Source of the DNA: Chaetorhynchus papuensis
Taxonomy: Eukaryota > Chordata > Aves > Passeriformes > Rhipiduridae
Length of the DNA: 64,000 nt
Direction of reading: 5' to 3'
Assembly (NCBI GenBank): GCA_013396525.1
Contig: VWYX01000013.1
Span: 2,310,491-2,374,490, forward strand
Shown: positions 47,737 to 60,629 of the stretch, piece by piece
Position numbering within the stretch: position 1 is the stretch's first letter
How the letters are laid out: every line of letters starts with the position of its first letter
The notes under the pieces: generated by a model
The model's input: the letters and a program-made list of their open reading frames with translations, nothing else
The model's database searches: none
What the model was told of the DNA's origin: nothing
Made by a program: the position numbers and the translations under genes

Positions 47737-48220
47737 ACTCAGGTGTGGGACAAGAATGGCTATATGTACTAAAATGCATCATCAAGAGTACCAGCAGCAA
47801 ACAAGGCCTTTGAACAGATTCATAATGGACAAGACAGCTGGCTAAGTGGAACCTGAAAGGCAGAGGACAGTTCATCTTTTTGTCATGAAAGAATTCCATA
47901 AAACAAAGGATTTGGCATTGAATCTGTAAAGATTTTAGCAGAAGACAAAATGCTATATAACCATAAAGTTTTCCTATGGAAAAATATAGAGTATTCACTG
48001 CCTAATAAATACATTTGTAAGGAATACAGTTCAAAGCAGGTAACTCTTACTTCTAGAGGTTTCATTTAAAAAAAATAGTTTCTTAATTTAAGTTACTCAA
48101 GCAACATTTCTATTTCAACTGGGTTTTGATTGACTTAAAGCATTATTTTGATAAATAACAGGACAGTTTTATCTAGATCAGCTACTATTCTGTCTCAGTA
48201 TGTTCATCTTAAGAGTGAAT

Positions 48221-48307
48221 TTAAATAACTTTTGGTCGTTGAGGTAGGCACAGATTATAATAGGCATCCTTGTTCCAAAAGTCCGGGCCCTTCCATCCAC
48301 ACCAGCC
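48221..48307 (-). CDS. UFSP2: UFSP2 exon 12 and stop
   Basis: 87 bp: GWCGWKGPDFWNKDAYYNLC, then LPQRPKVI and TAA at 48,223-48,221. The human end is nearly the same (LPQRPNMI). Acceptor TGGACAG. Confidence 0.98.
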   Translation of the reverse strand, partial: GWCGWKGPDFWNKDAYYNLCLPQRPKVI

Positions 48308-51300
48308 CTGTCCAAGGAAAAACAAGATAGCTTTTAAATCTACTAAGAATTCTGGTTTTCCTGTCTACTACTATTGTATCTATTCTTATTTTATTAATCA
48401 TACTAATCTAAGTTGTATGAATTATTTTCAAATGTCTACAGAATGCAATGACAATTTTCAGAAAGTTCTCTATGTGCCTGGAAACACATTAATGGAAAAC
48501 ACAAAGACACTCTCCCCCTTCCTCCTTCCCCAGCTTAGTTCTTAGAAAATATCATCTCCTCCCCATCCCCACCTCCCCACTACCTTCTGCTGCTACTGAG
48601 AGATTAATGTTATTCTGAAACCACCATTCTCAAAGTTTCCTTTTCTCATCCTGAATCCATGCCTTCTTTGGTAATAGTTGATATTTCAGCCCCAAACAGA
48701 GCTCCTAATATCAGAAATTGTGCTGTTCAACCTGATTCAGCAGAAAGAAACAGTCTAATAAAAGCTTTTAAGTCTGCAGTAATAAAAGCTTTTTAAGTTT
48801 GCAGTATAATTATTGGAGGTGTTTTTGAAGGAAAGAGCTACACACAGTCCACCTCACTTCCTCCCCAGACACTTCTGATGAGGAAAGTGGATTCTGCATG
48901 TATTTTATCCTCCTGGACCACTGGACCATTCTTAACAGCTGGAACAGCCTTTGGTCCTATGTGTTTTTCGGAAATTGTTTCTTCCTGTATTCATTTCAAG
49001 CTTTGATCATTATAGGCCAGGAAAATGTGCCTTAAATGGCAATTTTTCTTTTTTCTTTTTGTGTTTTTTTTGTTTGGTTTTTTTTTTTTTTGTTTGTTTG
49101 TTTGTTTGTTTTTTGGGCCTACACAAGGGTATCAAAGATTATAAACAGAAGTTACTATTTCACCTTAATATGAGAAACAGAAAAGACATTCATTACCTAG
49201 CACGGACAGGATAATTTAGCTGCTTTCAGAGTTTACATTTCTGACACTGTTTACTGATTTGTAATGTGCTGCATCATCCCTTCTGGTGGCTTTAAGTGTG
49301 GAAATGACATTACATACCCTTGAGCCCTTTAGAGTTTTTCCACATTTTCAAAACAGTTCAGTACCTACCCTCTGAACATTGTTCAAGGTCTGATCTGAGA
49401 ATGGTTAATGCTGGATTTTTAAAATAACTTTTAAAATGTAAAATAAATTATCTTCTCTGCTTTTCTGCCTGAACAGAATTTTCTGTTTTATTCAAAACAC
49501 AAAAGACATTTATCATATATACTCCTGGGTAAAAGGGGAGATGGGTGAATTCAGATAAAATAAAGAACATTGCTTTATAGTATGATGTAGTTGCTGATCT
49601 GATACATCTCCTCCAAAGACACTAAGTTTCAGAAACTGACAATCCTTAGCATATTGTAGTATGCAGGTTAACTGGGGTCAGCACTGCTTCCATAAGGAAT
49701 GGAGAAGCCATAGAATGGCCAATTTGTATTTGGCTGGACATTATCTGTTTAATGCCAAAATACATGCATATACATAAATGTGTGTGTATATATGTGCATC
49801 ATGCCTCACCTTGTCCAAAATAACATTCAGATCTTCTCCTCCGGTGTAATGTGGGTCTAGAATCAAGTATTTTATGTGCCCTGTAATCTCATTCCAAGCC
49901 ACTCCTAATATCGTGTGAGCCAAAACACCTCCACCTAAAATAGGAGAAACACAGATTGCTAAATTTTTTTTCACTGAGATTAACTTAATGTACAAGGGTT
50001 AAATAAAAGTACATCAAAACCTTCTATTAACAGATTGACTTGGTTATCAAGATAATTCTGAAAGTGTCTGACATAAGATTCTTCACATTATTAAACAACG
50101 TATCTTTTCTACATCTAAGAAAGATTAGTCGTAGTAACTAAAATAAGTAGAGAATTTATTTTCCAAATTTGTTCCAAGCAAGGCAGGTTAAATCCTCAAC
50201 ACTTCCACCAGATGAAGTCAAGAATATTTCAAACATCTCTTTTGCAGTTTTTCTTTAAAGAAACCTAACTGTAGAAAAGAAATCTGCAAAATTTCCTGGT
50301 AGCAGAAGGACTAAAATTAGAACAGAAATGAGAATTTCTGGATAAGGTTTATCTGCTGTTTTCTACAGCATACATCAATGAAATCAGGGGCAGAATAGTA
50401 AATTCTGATTTCCAGCCTGCAAACAGGAAAAGGGGATATCTTGATGAGATGGGCACAGGTCAACTCTTGCATGTTTCTTTCAGATAACATGCAATACTTT
50501 ACGTCCCTGCAATATTGTAGTAATAGCTCCACACAGCAGGTAGGGATTGCAAAACCCCTGGAAGAATTCAAGCAAAAACAATCCCCAAAACGCACCCTCA
50601 AAAAGCCAATCACCAACCCTCCAGCAACAACAAAATTAAACCAACCTACGAGAGAGCATTACAGGGATGGGTAAGTTATAGACTAAAAGATTTTTCAATA
50701 CAGGATTCTACATTCTTGAAATTCAGACAAAAAGACTGCTGAAAGGCCAAGAATATTTAATAGACTCATAGAATGGTTTGGGTTGTAAGGGACCTTAAGC
50801 ATCACCTACTTCCAACACCCCTGCCATGGGCAGGTCACCTCCCACGAGACCAGGTTGCTCAAAGCTCCATTCAACCTGGCCTTGAGCCTCGGGCCACTCC
50901 CCTGGCTTTGGGACATCCAGAGCTTCTCTGGGCAGCCACCCTCGCAGGGAAACATTTCTTCCTAATATCTGACCTAAACCATCACCATACCAAAGTTTGG
51001 ACTTCTGGCACCCCTATTTTGAGAAAAGTTACACTGTATTATGTAATGCAACTACAGATTGCAAAAATTGCTTAAATTAATGTTATCAAAGTTGAAAATA
51101 ATAATATCAATATTACTAATTTCCTGAAACACAGCATGGAAATAGTTCAGGTAATTTCACAGTATTCTTACAAATGGCACTTCTTATCTTACCAATATTT
51201 CAGATTATTAAAACTGGTCTTAAAGCAAATTTGGATAATACCCTTCTCTTCCAAGCCAGATAAACAGTACTCTTCTCTGAGGGGAAGTTTTGGGGGAACT

Positions 51301-54300
51301 CTATGAACTTCTGCTCCTGCAGAGCATGGAATTCAGCTCCAGTTTTGACTTAATAGCAATTTATAAAAACACCATTTAGACTGACTTTTGTTACCATGTT
51401 TAATACTGAACTTGAAAGAAATACTGAATAAAAAGATACCAGCCAGACTAAACTGTATAATTTCCAAGGCTACCTTGGGAAAACTGTAATTTTTAATTCA
51501 TCTGCAGTTTTGATTAACTCTTGTACAGTAAATTAAATGGGTTCTAATTGAAATGAAATTCAGCACAGGGAGGCCATGCACTTTCATTAGCATTCTTCAA
51601 CTCTCAAGCACTTACCAATCATAATTGGAGTTCCCTCAGTCTTGAAATGATTAGCAAGCTCTCTTCCCTGCAGCGCTAGTTCAGAACCCTGGCTAGGTGA
51701 AAAGAACGATAGTAGATTTGTCATTCTCACTAGGCTTACTTCCCTAATTATCCATTACACTCCTTCACTGCATAGATAACTGATTAGAAAGTCACTTGGA
51801 TTATTCCTGCATGAGCTTCCTGAGACAACCTGAAAAATGTTTTCTAACACGAGGACTAGTTTCTAGGCAAGGAAATTAATACAGACATTTTTAATATTTT
51901 GTCTTTATATTTCTTTATATAGTGGCTAATCTTTTTAAAACCCAATGAAAGTCTGTGTGCCTACTTCCCAAGCAGACAGAATGGATTAAATGCAGACAGA
52001 ATACGAAACTGGAACTCTGGGAAATGGTGCATTTATGATAATAGATCAACTACTGGTGTTGCTAGTGCAGCTGTGAGGTCTTATTTCCATAAAGAATTAG
52101 AGATGCTAGCTGGAAATAAGCCCAAGACAAAAATGCCATCCACTGCCAGTGACCAGCTGAAAAAGCTGCACGATTGTTTCTTCTTCTCAGCATGGTACTA
52201 ATGCTGGTTTTTCATAACACTGAAAAAAACTGGTGCTCCCTTGTAGCAGCACTATGAACAATTCTACCCAGTTCAGAAAGATTATTCTATATTCTCGTAT
52301 GCAGGAATGAAAATCTTCCTACTGCCAGGGCCTGCCCCAGCTGCTAGAAATAATAGGTGGATGATCTGCAAGTACCAGCTTCGGAACAAAAAAATTAGTA
52401 AAATATTGAAGACCTGAACTATTTTCCCAACATTAAGGATCCCCATCACCATTCCCTTTTAGAATATCTACACTGTGATTTTACTCCATATAACTTAACA
52501 CATGAGAAGTATTTTGACTTGTATTTTCATATACACTGTTAGCATATGCTCTTAAATTCATGACTGTACTTATCACAACATGTTCAAGGATTTGTTAGTC
52601 TGCTTAGTACTGGCTTAGTGCTGCCTAAATGATAAAAATATGGTAATTTTTCTTCTGATAAATGCTAAATGCTCTTTCATTGTGTATGAGAGCATCAGAT
52701 TGTCAGAATGGAAACAAATTCCTTGCTTTATTTGCCACACAAATGCAGAAAGGAGAACATTATTTTCCAGACTTCTCAACAATTTGCCTCAATCCTAAAC
52801 TCACAAGTTAGGTCTGGGGCTGCAGTAATAATTTATTTGTCAGTGCACATTCAGTTCTCTGTGGCCATCAGACTGTGTGCCTGCATCAAAAATTATGTTT
52901 GTGGTGCAAAGGAAAAGGCTGAATTCCAGATCAGTTTGCATATCATTAAGCAATTTATAGATTAAGCACAGCCAATGGGAGCCACATTTCTTGTGGAAGC
53001 ATTAGACCATGGCTTTATAAAACTGGACAATTTGCATATTATTAAGCAATTTATAGCAACTGGAAACTGGAACCCCAAGCTCCCAAGAAATGTAACACCA
53101 CCTTCATCTGTAAGCACTTAGCACAACTAAAGGTGGAATACAGGCTTTATGAGCAAGGAACCCTTAAAAGATTTATTATCTCTTTAATTATCCCTCTTCT
53201 CCCATGTACTGTAAACATGATTTGCATTTTAAGGCATTCAGTCTTTTTAGCAATTACCAAGCTACTAAACAGGTAGTGATTCTTACCTGACAAATAATAT
53301 TCTGGATGTTATTCCAAAAAGCTGATTCAAAACAAGCTGTACCTCAACTGAACCAATCCACTGCCTTGACCCAACAAATGCCGCAGGCTTGTCTCCAGCA
53401 TCAACCAGTGCCTTTGCAACATCACAATGAGGAAGAAACACAAGTATCAACAACATTCAGTAGGGAATTCCACCACTTTTTGTGAACAAAGTTGGTTTAT
53501 ATATATGGGCATGTGTTTTGAACCTAGATGGTCAGAAGCAGACCAAGGAATGTTGAATTCATTCACTGTGGCTCTGTTTTGGAAATGCCCCTTTGAGCAG
53601 TAATGCAGAAGTGTGTCCATGAGCAGAGACTACACCCCAGGCCCACAGGCAGACTTCAGGCTGGGAGGGTGACCACCGAGCTGTTTAATAAGGGAGAGTG
53701 TCATTTGTACACTGCAGAAGCCACTTCACAGACTGAAAGGCTTGGATTTCTATTCAAAGCACTCAGGAAAGGATCCATAAAATAGCGCTCTGAGGAGGAG
53801 GCCACTGATACATGTCAAAGGTTATGGGTTATTTTAAACTCTTTTTCATTCTGAGGCTTATATGTTACATGCAGCACTTGAGAGGGGCCTTTTCTGCTCA
53901 GGACACAAAGCCCACAAGGTCTTCTGCAGGCTACTGCCCTCTTTTAGATGCCTAAAAATACTACAGGAGTGCACAGACTTCAATAGCATTCAGGTGCGGA
54001 TTGAGAAATGTTCAGGAAATGCAGTTTTACCTTTAGTGTTCACATCCCTGCTACATATGATAAGAGTTTTTTTATGGAATGAATTAAACTTCACTGAAAA
54101 TGTTCAGTAAATAAATGTATCACAAAGAATTATATTTAGAAGACTGAAGGTAACTGCAGTATTGCTTGATAGGCATACCCAACTATGGGTATTAGCTACA
54201 AGCCTACAGTTTTACTTCAGTGCTGTTAACAGAAATGAACATATTCAAGTATGCATTTGAATTCAAAACAGAAAAAGAAGTCAAGGAAAGTTCAAAAATC

Positions 54301-57300
54301 AGGAAAAGTGCACTACTGTCAATGACAAAGTTGCAAAAGGTGACAGTAAATTCATGTGTAGCATCTGGGAACTAATCCAGCTGTCACTTAATATGACAGC
54401 CAGTTTTAAAACTGATTTTAGCATAACACATTGGGTTCTTTGTTCTCTTTTCACTTGACAAAAACACTGAAAATGTCGCATCACAGCTTCTAATAGAATA
54501 TTACTCCAAGGAAACATTTAAAAGACTATTTTAATGTATCTTATTCGTACAGATGATGTCACCCAACACGGATAAACAATTCAGAGCCACGAGTTCAATT
54601 TAAGGGACAAAAAAAATCCCACAAATCCAAATTCTAAAACGTATGAATTCGACATTTAAAAAATAACCTACACAAACCTTTCTAGACAAATATGCATAAA
54701 ATAATCTTAAACATTCTGTACCTGTTGAATTTCCTTGTGTGTGGGTATAGGCCTATCCATATAGCCTTGGTGCTTGAACCAAGAACAGATTGTCTGCAAA
54801 GACCGATAGGCACAGCCCCAGCCACTGTCATCGATGCGATCCTGCATGTAGTGGTGGTAACTGTATACACCTTGTACTAAACAAACCTGCACAGGAGGAC
54901 AGAACACACAAGCATCTGATCACACCTGCATCAGCTTTCACAGAAGCCACGTGACCTGTCACTTGCACTGTAAAGTTTTCAGTTGGGGACTGCAAATCTT
55001 TGGAAGATTTGAAGGGTCATTATTCACACATGATTACTCTGGCTGTCTTTGTCTCCTAAACTTCTCTGTTCACAGTTTTAGTTTCTTGTCCTGGTTCTGA
55101 GAAACTTTTTAGAATGTATGCTAAAAACGTGTACATTATTTTCCCAAGAAAATCCACTTTCTTTGGGACAAATACAGCATTTTAAAGCAATGCCATTTTG
55201 TGCAGAGGAGCCCTTTTGCTTAAAAGGTCAAGCCAATTATTTCACTTTCTCATCTACACATCATTGACTATCTAAATTACTTATTTGAACTAAAAAAGAA
55301 CTCAATTAAAATAAAAAGGTACTTTCTGCGAAATGTTTCAATTTAAACTTACCATACTAGACTCCATGCCAGGTGAACTAAGATGTAAATGTGGATTTCT
55401 GAGATACCCATCTTTATATGGTTCATCTGGAAAATGATAAGCATTTGCTCTCTTGAAATATGGTCTGTCACAAGGCAGATTGTATAACCCATGCAATTCC
55501 TACATGCAAGTTCAAATAAAAATAAGAAACACAATTCAAATTTTGGATTAAAAGAAAGATCACATTGTAAGTAGCAATAAAGACATAATTTTAACAGCAT
55601 AGCATAGGAAATTATTAAAATATGCTTAATTAAACATTCAGCAGGTATGTTTACTACTAGACCTCACCTCTCCAAGGAAGCTCATGCAGGCTTACTTCCC
55701 ATCTAAAGGGCCCACTATTCTATGCAGTCCTGTTATATAACACCTGCTGCTGGGGCCCCACTGAAGAACCATGAGTGACAGGTTTGTTATGAAAGTATGA
55801 CAAAATACACCATCATAGAAAAGGATTACAGTTTTATCTACACAGTAATGTAGATACACACACCAAATCATAATCTTAACTGATATTGGAACATACAAAT
55901 AATATGTACTGAGACAAAGTAAAGATACTGGGCTTATAGTTCAAGCAGATTCAGTCTATTTTTAAATTTCTTAAGCTGTTTGCCACACAGCAGCCACATT
56001 TAAAGAGATATATTGTCTTATTTCACAGAGCTTAAAAGTGAAAAGAACGATGAGATCATCTATGATAATGTGTGTAACATGGGTAATACATTTTAGGCAG
56101 ACAACCCAGCACTGAACCCAGCTACAGGAGCTGCAGTGACACTTCCCATCAGTGGGTAATAGTGAACAGCAGACAGAGAGCAGGAAACACAGACAGTGCC
56201 ACCAGTGCCTGAGGCCTCTGCAAACACAAGGCTAGATTGGGTTTTATACGCTGCGTAATGCTTCACACAGAAAAAGAAAATGAAAAGTCCCCACAGCTTC
56301 TACACCTTTAAGCTGCAGACTATTCTTTCCCTGCTCTCAGTACATGAAATTGTGTGACCTGGACTGGTATCAGCCTCAATCTGAAAGGACTGCCGCATCT
56401 CAGCATTTTTTCCACCTCAGCCATATTCTCTTTTCTAGATGTGCCAACCCAGAAGGCAAAAATAAGCCAAAAACTAGCTAAGCCTGGTCAGCTGTAAGCT
56501 ACAAAAAGCAGCCCCCTCAAAATAAACAGACAAAACCCCCACAAAACCACAAGAAAAAAAACCAAAACAAACAAACCCCCCAAGACTAACCCTTTCAGGA
56601 CGTGTGTTAAAACCTGAATGCAGTAACACACCAGAAGTAAACTGATGTTCTACCATAGAAGTGGAGAAGTATAATTTAGACAAAATCTTTAGCAACCAAT
56701 TTTTATGTACTTTTAAAGCTTCTGTTGTTGCCTTACAAAAATGAGATCTGGCACATTCTATAAAGTAACTTCTAATAAATCGAGTTTCCACATTCAGTAT
56801 ATTGCTTTGGTTATAATAAAAATAAATTTTATAAAATAGCAGTATCTCCTAGTATTTATTTTACATTGACTGCATGGAAAGTTTTACCACTGCTTCAATT
56901 ATAGCAATTAAAAATAAAAAGAAAAGATCAGGTTCCGTTACGGTTTGTTGCCTTTACCTTTCTGTAACTTTCCAGCTGATCGTCTGAAATACCCGTAGGA
57001 TATGAGATTGTTACAAGGTGATTTTTTCCTGGTAACATGAAATGAAATTGTTCTGGTACCACAATTGATGTTCCCTTCACATATTTCATGATACATCTCT
57101 CCATGTCAGTTAATTGCCCATGAATTGCTTTCACTAGGAGATTTTGTACCCTGCAAAGTACAAGGAAGAATTTTTTAAAAAGTAGAGCAGCGATGGTGAA
57201 TCATTTTTTCTCACAGCTGTGAGTTACACAATACTTAAATGCATGTCTGACCTGGCAGTGCAGATGACTGCACTACTTCAATGCTTCTGCTCCCACAGGG

Positions 57301-60300
57301 AAAGGCAGAGCCCAACTGTGCCTTACTCAAAGCTTGTCTGCACACAGAAACAAATCCCTAGTGATTCAATCCCCCAAAATGCAGCTATCCTGCTCTCGTA
57401 TCAGAAACACAATCAGTACAAGCATTTGCCAAAAAAGAAGTTACATATATGACTATTTTTTTTTGCATTTTATCCATTCCATTTAGTGTCGCTCAGAGTC
57501 AAATCCTATGGAAAAAATACAGAGGCAGACTCAAATATTTTCCATCTGTACCTACCCAGATGCAGCCCCTAATAAAAGGTTGAGATTACAAAGACTCATC
57601 AAATACACCCCAACTCTCACTTTTATACACCTCACATACAAGAATTTCTAGAACATCTTCCTGACTTTCTCAATTCCTTGCTAAGCAATGGTTATGAGTT
57701 ATCAAATCTGCCAGACATTGATAAACTGAATTTTTTATAGACAGCAAAAGGATCATGTCTCAAGATTATTAAAGTTAACAGCTGTCTACACAAGCTTTTA
57801 TTATTTACACAGTTAAAAGTACATCACAAAAATACTATATACTTTTAATTAAACGGATGAATGATATAGTTTTACTTCATTATTTCAAGAAAAAGCAGAA
57901 ATGAAGCTGAAAAATTGCAAGTTCAGGATAACACTTACTTTCCCCATGGTTCTTCTGGAGAAACAGATACAACAACATCAACTGGTAATGTCATATTTAT
58001 GTAGTGGTGTTCCTTCTTTTCCCTTTCAATGACTGGAGCCAAAGCAGCTAATGAAGATGTCATTTCCAACATGAGGTCTACATTGATTATTGGCTGCTGC
58101 AGAGAATAAAAACACCAATAGTACATCTCCAACTACACATGCACTAAGAAGGCAAAAGTAAGATTGCAGATGTTTGGTATCAAACTCAGTAATTAAATAC
58201 TTGGGTTTAAAAAAAACTGGTAATATTAAGACAAACTTCTATGCGTTGACAAACTTCTATGTATATGATAGCTGGATTTCTGCATTCATGTTGAGTCTCA
58301 ATGACTTTAAAAGCATTTTTTAAAGTCATGTCTATGCCTATTTGTGTACAGAAAAACCTAGGGAGGGCAACTTTAAAAATAATAATTTGTCTTATATAAT
58401 TTATCAGTGGCTGAGAAACATACCGTATCCTGTAACTTTTTATCCTTTTTTTTGCCAAGCTTTCGTTTGGTCTCATCATCTTGATCAAATCTGAATTATC
58501 AACAGAAAGAGAAATTTCTATGATATGAAATTAATCTGTTAACCCTCCCCCCCAGTTTTTAAATATACTCACTGTATGAATCGTCTTATCTCCTTACATG
58601 CAGACTCATCAGTCAGCTCTGGAACTGTGGTCACACCATTGTTAGGCCACACATAGACTGGACTGTGGCAAATTCGGAATACAAGAAACTCTGAGGACAG
58701 TTTGTTTTCAAGATCACTGAAAACATACCCTAGTGCCTTTTTTGTTGATGCCTCTGAAACACAGGAAGGATATAATTAGCCTAGAAAATTCCCTCATCAT
58801 TTTTTAATAGCTGCTGGGCATACATTGAATAAAATTGTTTTGACTTGGAATAAAGATGCAGGTGCTGTTATGATCAGAAAAATGACTGGGCAAACAAAAA
58901 CTGAGGGAAGATTTCACTTAGCAGGTGTGTCTCAAACATTTGCATTCACACCTTCCTGAACAAAAGTGTACTGTTTCTCTCAGATGCTGTCAAATTTACC
59001 TACAAAATAACCTACCCTGCAGTCACTTACCACATCTAATAACTCTTAATCAAGCCTACAGCTGCAAACAAACTTCTATGTACAGACAAACTTTTACGTA
59101 TATTTAGGCTTTTGAAAAAATCCTGGGAAGATTCAATCTGAGTCACACGTTTCTGACTTGGTATCATTGTTCAGAAATACAAACCAAAACCAGACGAAAC
59201 CTTTGGAAAAGCAGGGCCTACATTCCAGCTGAAGACCAAATTTTGGCCAACATAAACCTGTAAGTCACAGTCTGGTTTGCCTGAAACTTTATTACTGGTA
59301 TATACAGTTGTCTCAGTGCTTGTAATGTGTTTAACCCACACCTTACAACCTGAACCAATACTGGATATGACACTACTGGATAAGACAGAGTAACTTTGGC
59401 ACATTAGCCATGGTTTTTTTTCCTCACTGTGAAGGTTAAAAACCACTAGTTTGAATACAATAGGTTTAAAAAGCCTAACAAGCTATCAAAGAATATGCTC
59501 TATTCCTCTGATGCATTAACTTAAATTTGATCACTATTAGGTAACTTTTGTATTAGAAGTCTGTAAAAACTACAGTATTAGAAAAATCAAAAGAAAATTG
59601 CTCCAAAAGAAAAACCTCACTGCCCTTCAAAAGGAACAGTGTGTATATTTACACAGTAAGAATCGTGAATACCATGCACTTGGACAATTCTAACACCAGT
59701 CTGCTTCACTGTGGTTACATTTCAATACACTGTAGACAATGTCAAATAAATAACCCTTCTCTGAGGATGCAACTCACAAAATGCTGCTTTGGATTAGGTC
59801 AATCGATTCAACACTTCTGCTCCACATCATGAACTCAAAAAAGCCCAAGTTCCTTATCAAGGTTCACCAGATGGAATTCAGAGTTTCTGCTAGAGACATG
59901 TCCTTTTAAAATGCAGAATGACCGAGAGTGGAGTTAAAACCAGCCTCCTTCCCCGTTCTGCCCTGTGACAGCTGAATGGCCACGGACAGCCCTGAGCAGG
60001 CTTTCTGAAGAGAACATCACTTTACTGTAACAATGTGGGACCAGAGGAGCCTCTCAGTGCCATATGGACTAGTCCCTTGCTATCACATGGAATTGCAGTA
60101 GCCAATCCTGTCTAAATTCAGTAGTGACTAGTTAGCTTGTTCCCCTCCTCTATTTCTCTAGAAAGATTGGACCACAGTCTCAAATCTGTATTATTAATAC
60201 AGTCCTGTTATAACCAAATTCATTGCCTTAAAGGTTTAAGTTTGCTTAAAATTTCAGGGTCACCTTTGGCTTCAAGCTGAAAAGTGGTCCCAATAACATA

Positions 60301-60629
60301 TTCATAAGTAAGAAGTATATGCAAAGGAAATGAGTTTAAAATGTCAATGTAAAGTTTATTTCAAATTAAAACAAAAAACATAAGATGGTAAAAGAACTCA
60401 GAAAATTTATGGAGATAAAGAATAACATTTTTTGTACTTAATCATTACAGGTTTATGAAGAAGCACTCAACACCTGGTGAAATATTAAGAAAATAAATAT
60501 AATAAATAGTTTCTTAATAGAAGTTTATATAAGTATTAGGAAATCTATTAGTCTTATAGACACACCATCAGTAGTTCCAAGCTGAAATGCAAGATCCAAG
60601 CCTCCTCTTATTCTGAAGAGTATATCCAT
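48221..60629 (-). CDS. UFSP2: UFM1-specific peptidase 2 (complete)
   Basis: UFSP2 is the cysteine protease that matures UFM1 and removes it from targets, acting mainly at the ER. Coding exons on the minus strand: 60644-60566, 58753-58573, 58490-58424, 58096-57939, 57150-56958, 55499-55353, 54886-54722, 53411-53287, 51692-51616, 49934-49810 and 48307-48221, plus an upstream exon ending at 62,732. From the first ATG (60,629, MDILFRIRGGLDLAFQL) it is 462 residues; human is 469. Catalytic features are present: Cys295 in SGWGCAYRS, Tyr283 in YHHYMQ, and Asp419 and His421 in LDPHYTG. The N-terminal half is the substrate-recruiting domain and the C-terminal half the papain-like protease. All phases agree and no lesion is seen in the body of the gene. 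Confidence 0.97.
48756..48804. repeat. Short tandem duplication (24/25 bp)
   Basis: Two adjacent copies of TAATAAAAGCTTTTAAGT-CTGCAG differing by a T insertion and C/T, in the last UFSP2 intron. Confidence 0.8.
49073..49114. repeat. Poly-T and (TTTG)n simple repeat
   Basis: A T-tract followed by about five TTTG units. Possibly a decayed retroposon tail, but no body is recognised. Confidence 0.9.
49810..49934 (-). CDS. UFSP2: UFSP2 exon 11: catalytic Asp and His
   Basis: 125 bp: GGVLAHTILGVAWNEITGHI and KYLILDPHYTGGEDLNVIL. The DPH motif supplies the catalytic Asp and His. Donor AAG|GTGAGG. Confidence 0.98.
50763..50995 (-). mobile_element. CR1 LINE 3' fragment
   Basis: CATAGAATGGTTTGGGTTGT, CACCTCCCACGAGACCAGGT and AACATTTCTTCCTAATATCT are the reverse complement of the CR1 3' end. 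Inserted in a UFSP2 intron in the same orientation as the gene. Confidence 0.92.
51616..51692 (-). CDS. UFSP2: UFSP2 exon 10
   Basis: 77 bp: QGSELALQGRELANHFKTEG, then TPIMI. Acceptor CACCTAG, donor G|GTAAGT. Confidence 0.97.
52935..53056. repeat. 26-bp direct repeat pair
   Basis: TTTGCATATCATTAAGCAAT plus TTATAG at 52935-52960 recurs with one change at 53031-53056, 96 bases apart, in a UFSP2 intron. The sequence between the copies is not duplicated. Confidence 0.8.
53287..53411 (-). CDS. UFSP2: UFSP2 exon 9
   Basis: 125 bp: ALVDAGDKPAAFVGSRQWIG and EVQLVLNQLFGITSRILFV. The acceptor is GTTGCAAAG, which is unusual (AAAG) but follows a pyrimidine stretch. Frame and homology require it. Confidence 0.96.
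54722..54886 (-). CDS. UFSP2: UFSP2 exon 8: catalytic cysteine
   Basis: 165 bp, 55 codons: YSYHHYMQDRIDDSGWGCAY, then RSLQTICSWFKHQGY. It carries the catalytic Cys (GWGC) and the oxyanion Tyr (HHYMQ). Acceptor TGTGCAG, donor CAG|GTACAG. Confidence 0.98.
55353..55499 (-). CDS. UFSP2: UFSP2 exon 7
   Basis: 147 bp, 49 codons: LHGLYNLPCDRPYFKRANAY and HFPDEPYKDGYLRNPHLHL. It joins the two halves of the protein. Donor ATG|GTAAGT. Confidence 0.97.
56958..57150 (-). CDS. UFSP2: UFSP2 exon 6
   Basis: 193 bp: LTDMERCIMKYVKGTSIVVP, then FHFMLPGKNHLVTISYPTG. Acceptor TTTGCAG, donor AAG|GTAAAG. Confidence 0.97.
57939..58096 (-). CDS. UFSP2: UFSP2 exon 5
   Basis: 158 bp: INVDLMLEMTSSLAALAPVI and HHYINMTLPVDVVVSVSPEE, then PWGK. 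The acceptor is a CAGCAG tandem, so one Gln (codon at 58,096-58,094) may be optionally skipped. Confidence 0.95.
58230..58265. repeat. 18-bp unit, two tandem copies (site A)
   Basis: GACAAACTTCTATGCGTT followed by GACAAACTTCTATGTATA, in the intron between UFSP2 exons 4 and 5. The same unit pair recurs at 59067-59102. Confidence 0.85.
58424..58490 (-). CDS. UFSP2: UFSP2 exon 4: Lys-rich segment
   Basis: 67 bp: FDQDDETKRKLGKKKDKKLQ, equivalent to the human KRKFMRKKDKKL region. Donor ACG|GTATGT. Confidence 0.92.
58573..58753 (-). CDS. UFSP2: UFSP2 exon 3
   Basis: 181 bp: TKKALGYVFSDLENKLSSEF, then RICHSPVYVWPNNG and PELTDESACKEIRRFI. It aligns along its length with human residues after LATPNE. 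Acceptor TTTCAG, donor CA|GTGAGT. Confidence 0.95.
58754..60565 (-). other. UFSP2 intron 2
   Basis: Apart from the 18-bp units, AT-rich intron with no supported exon or transposon. Confidence 0.6.
59067..59102. repeat. 18-bp unit, two tandem copies (site B)
   Basis: AACAAACTTCTATGTACA followed by GACAAACTTTTACGTATA. Related to site A about 840 bases away, with exon 3 and exon 4 of UFSP2 between them. Confidence 0.8.
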
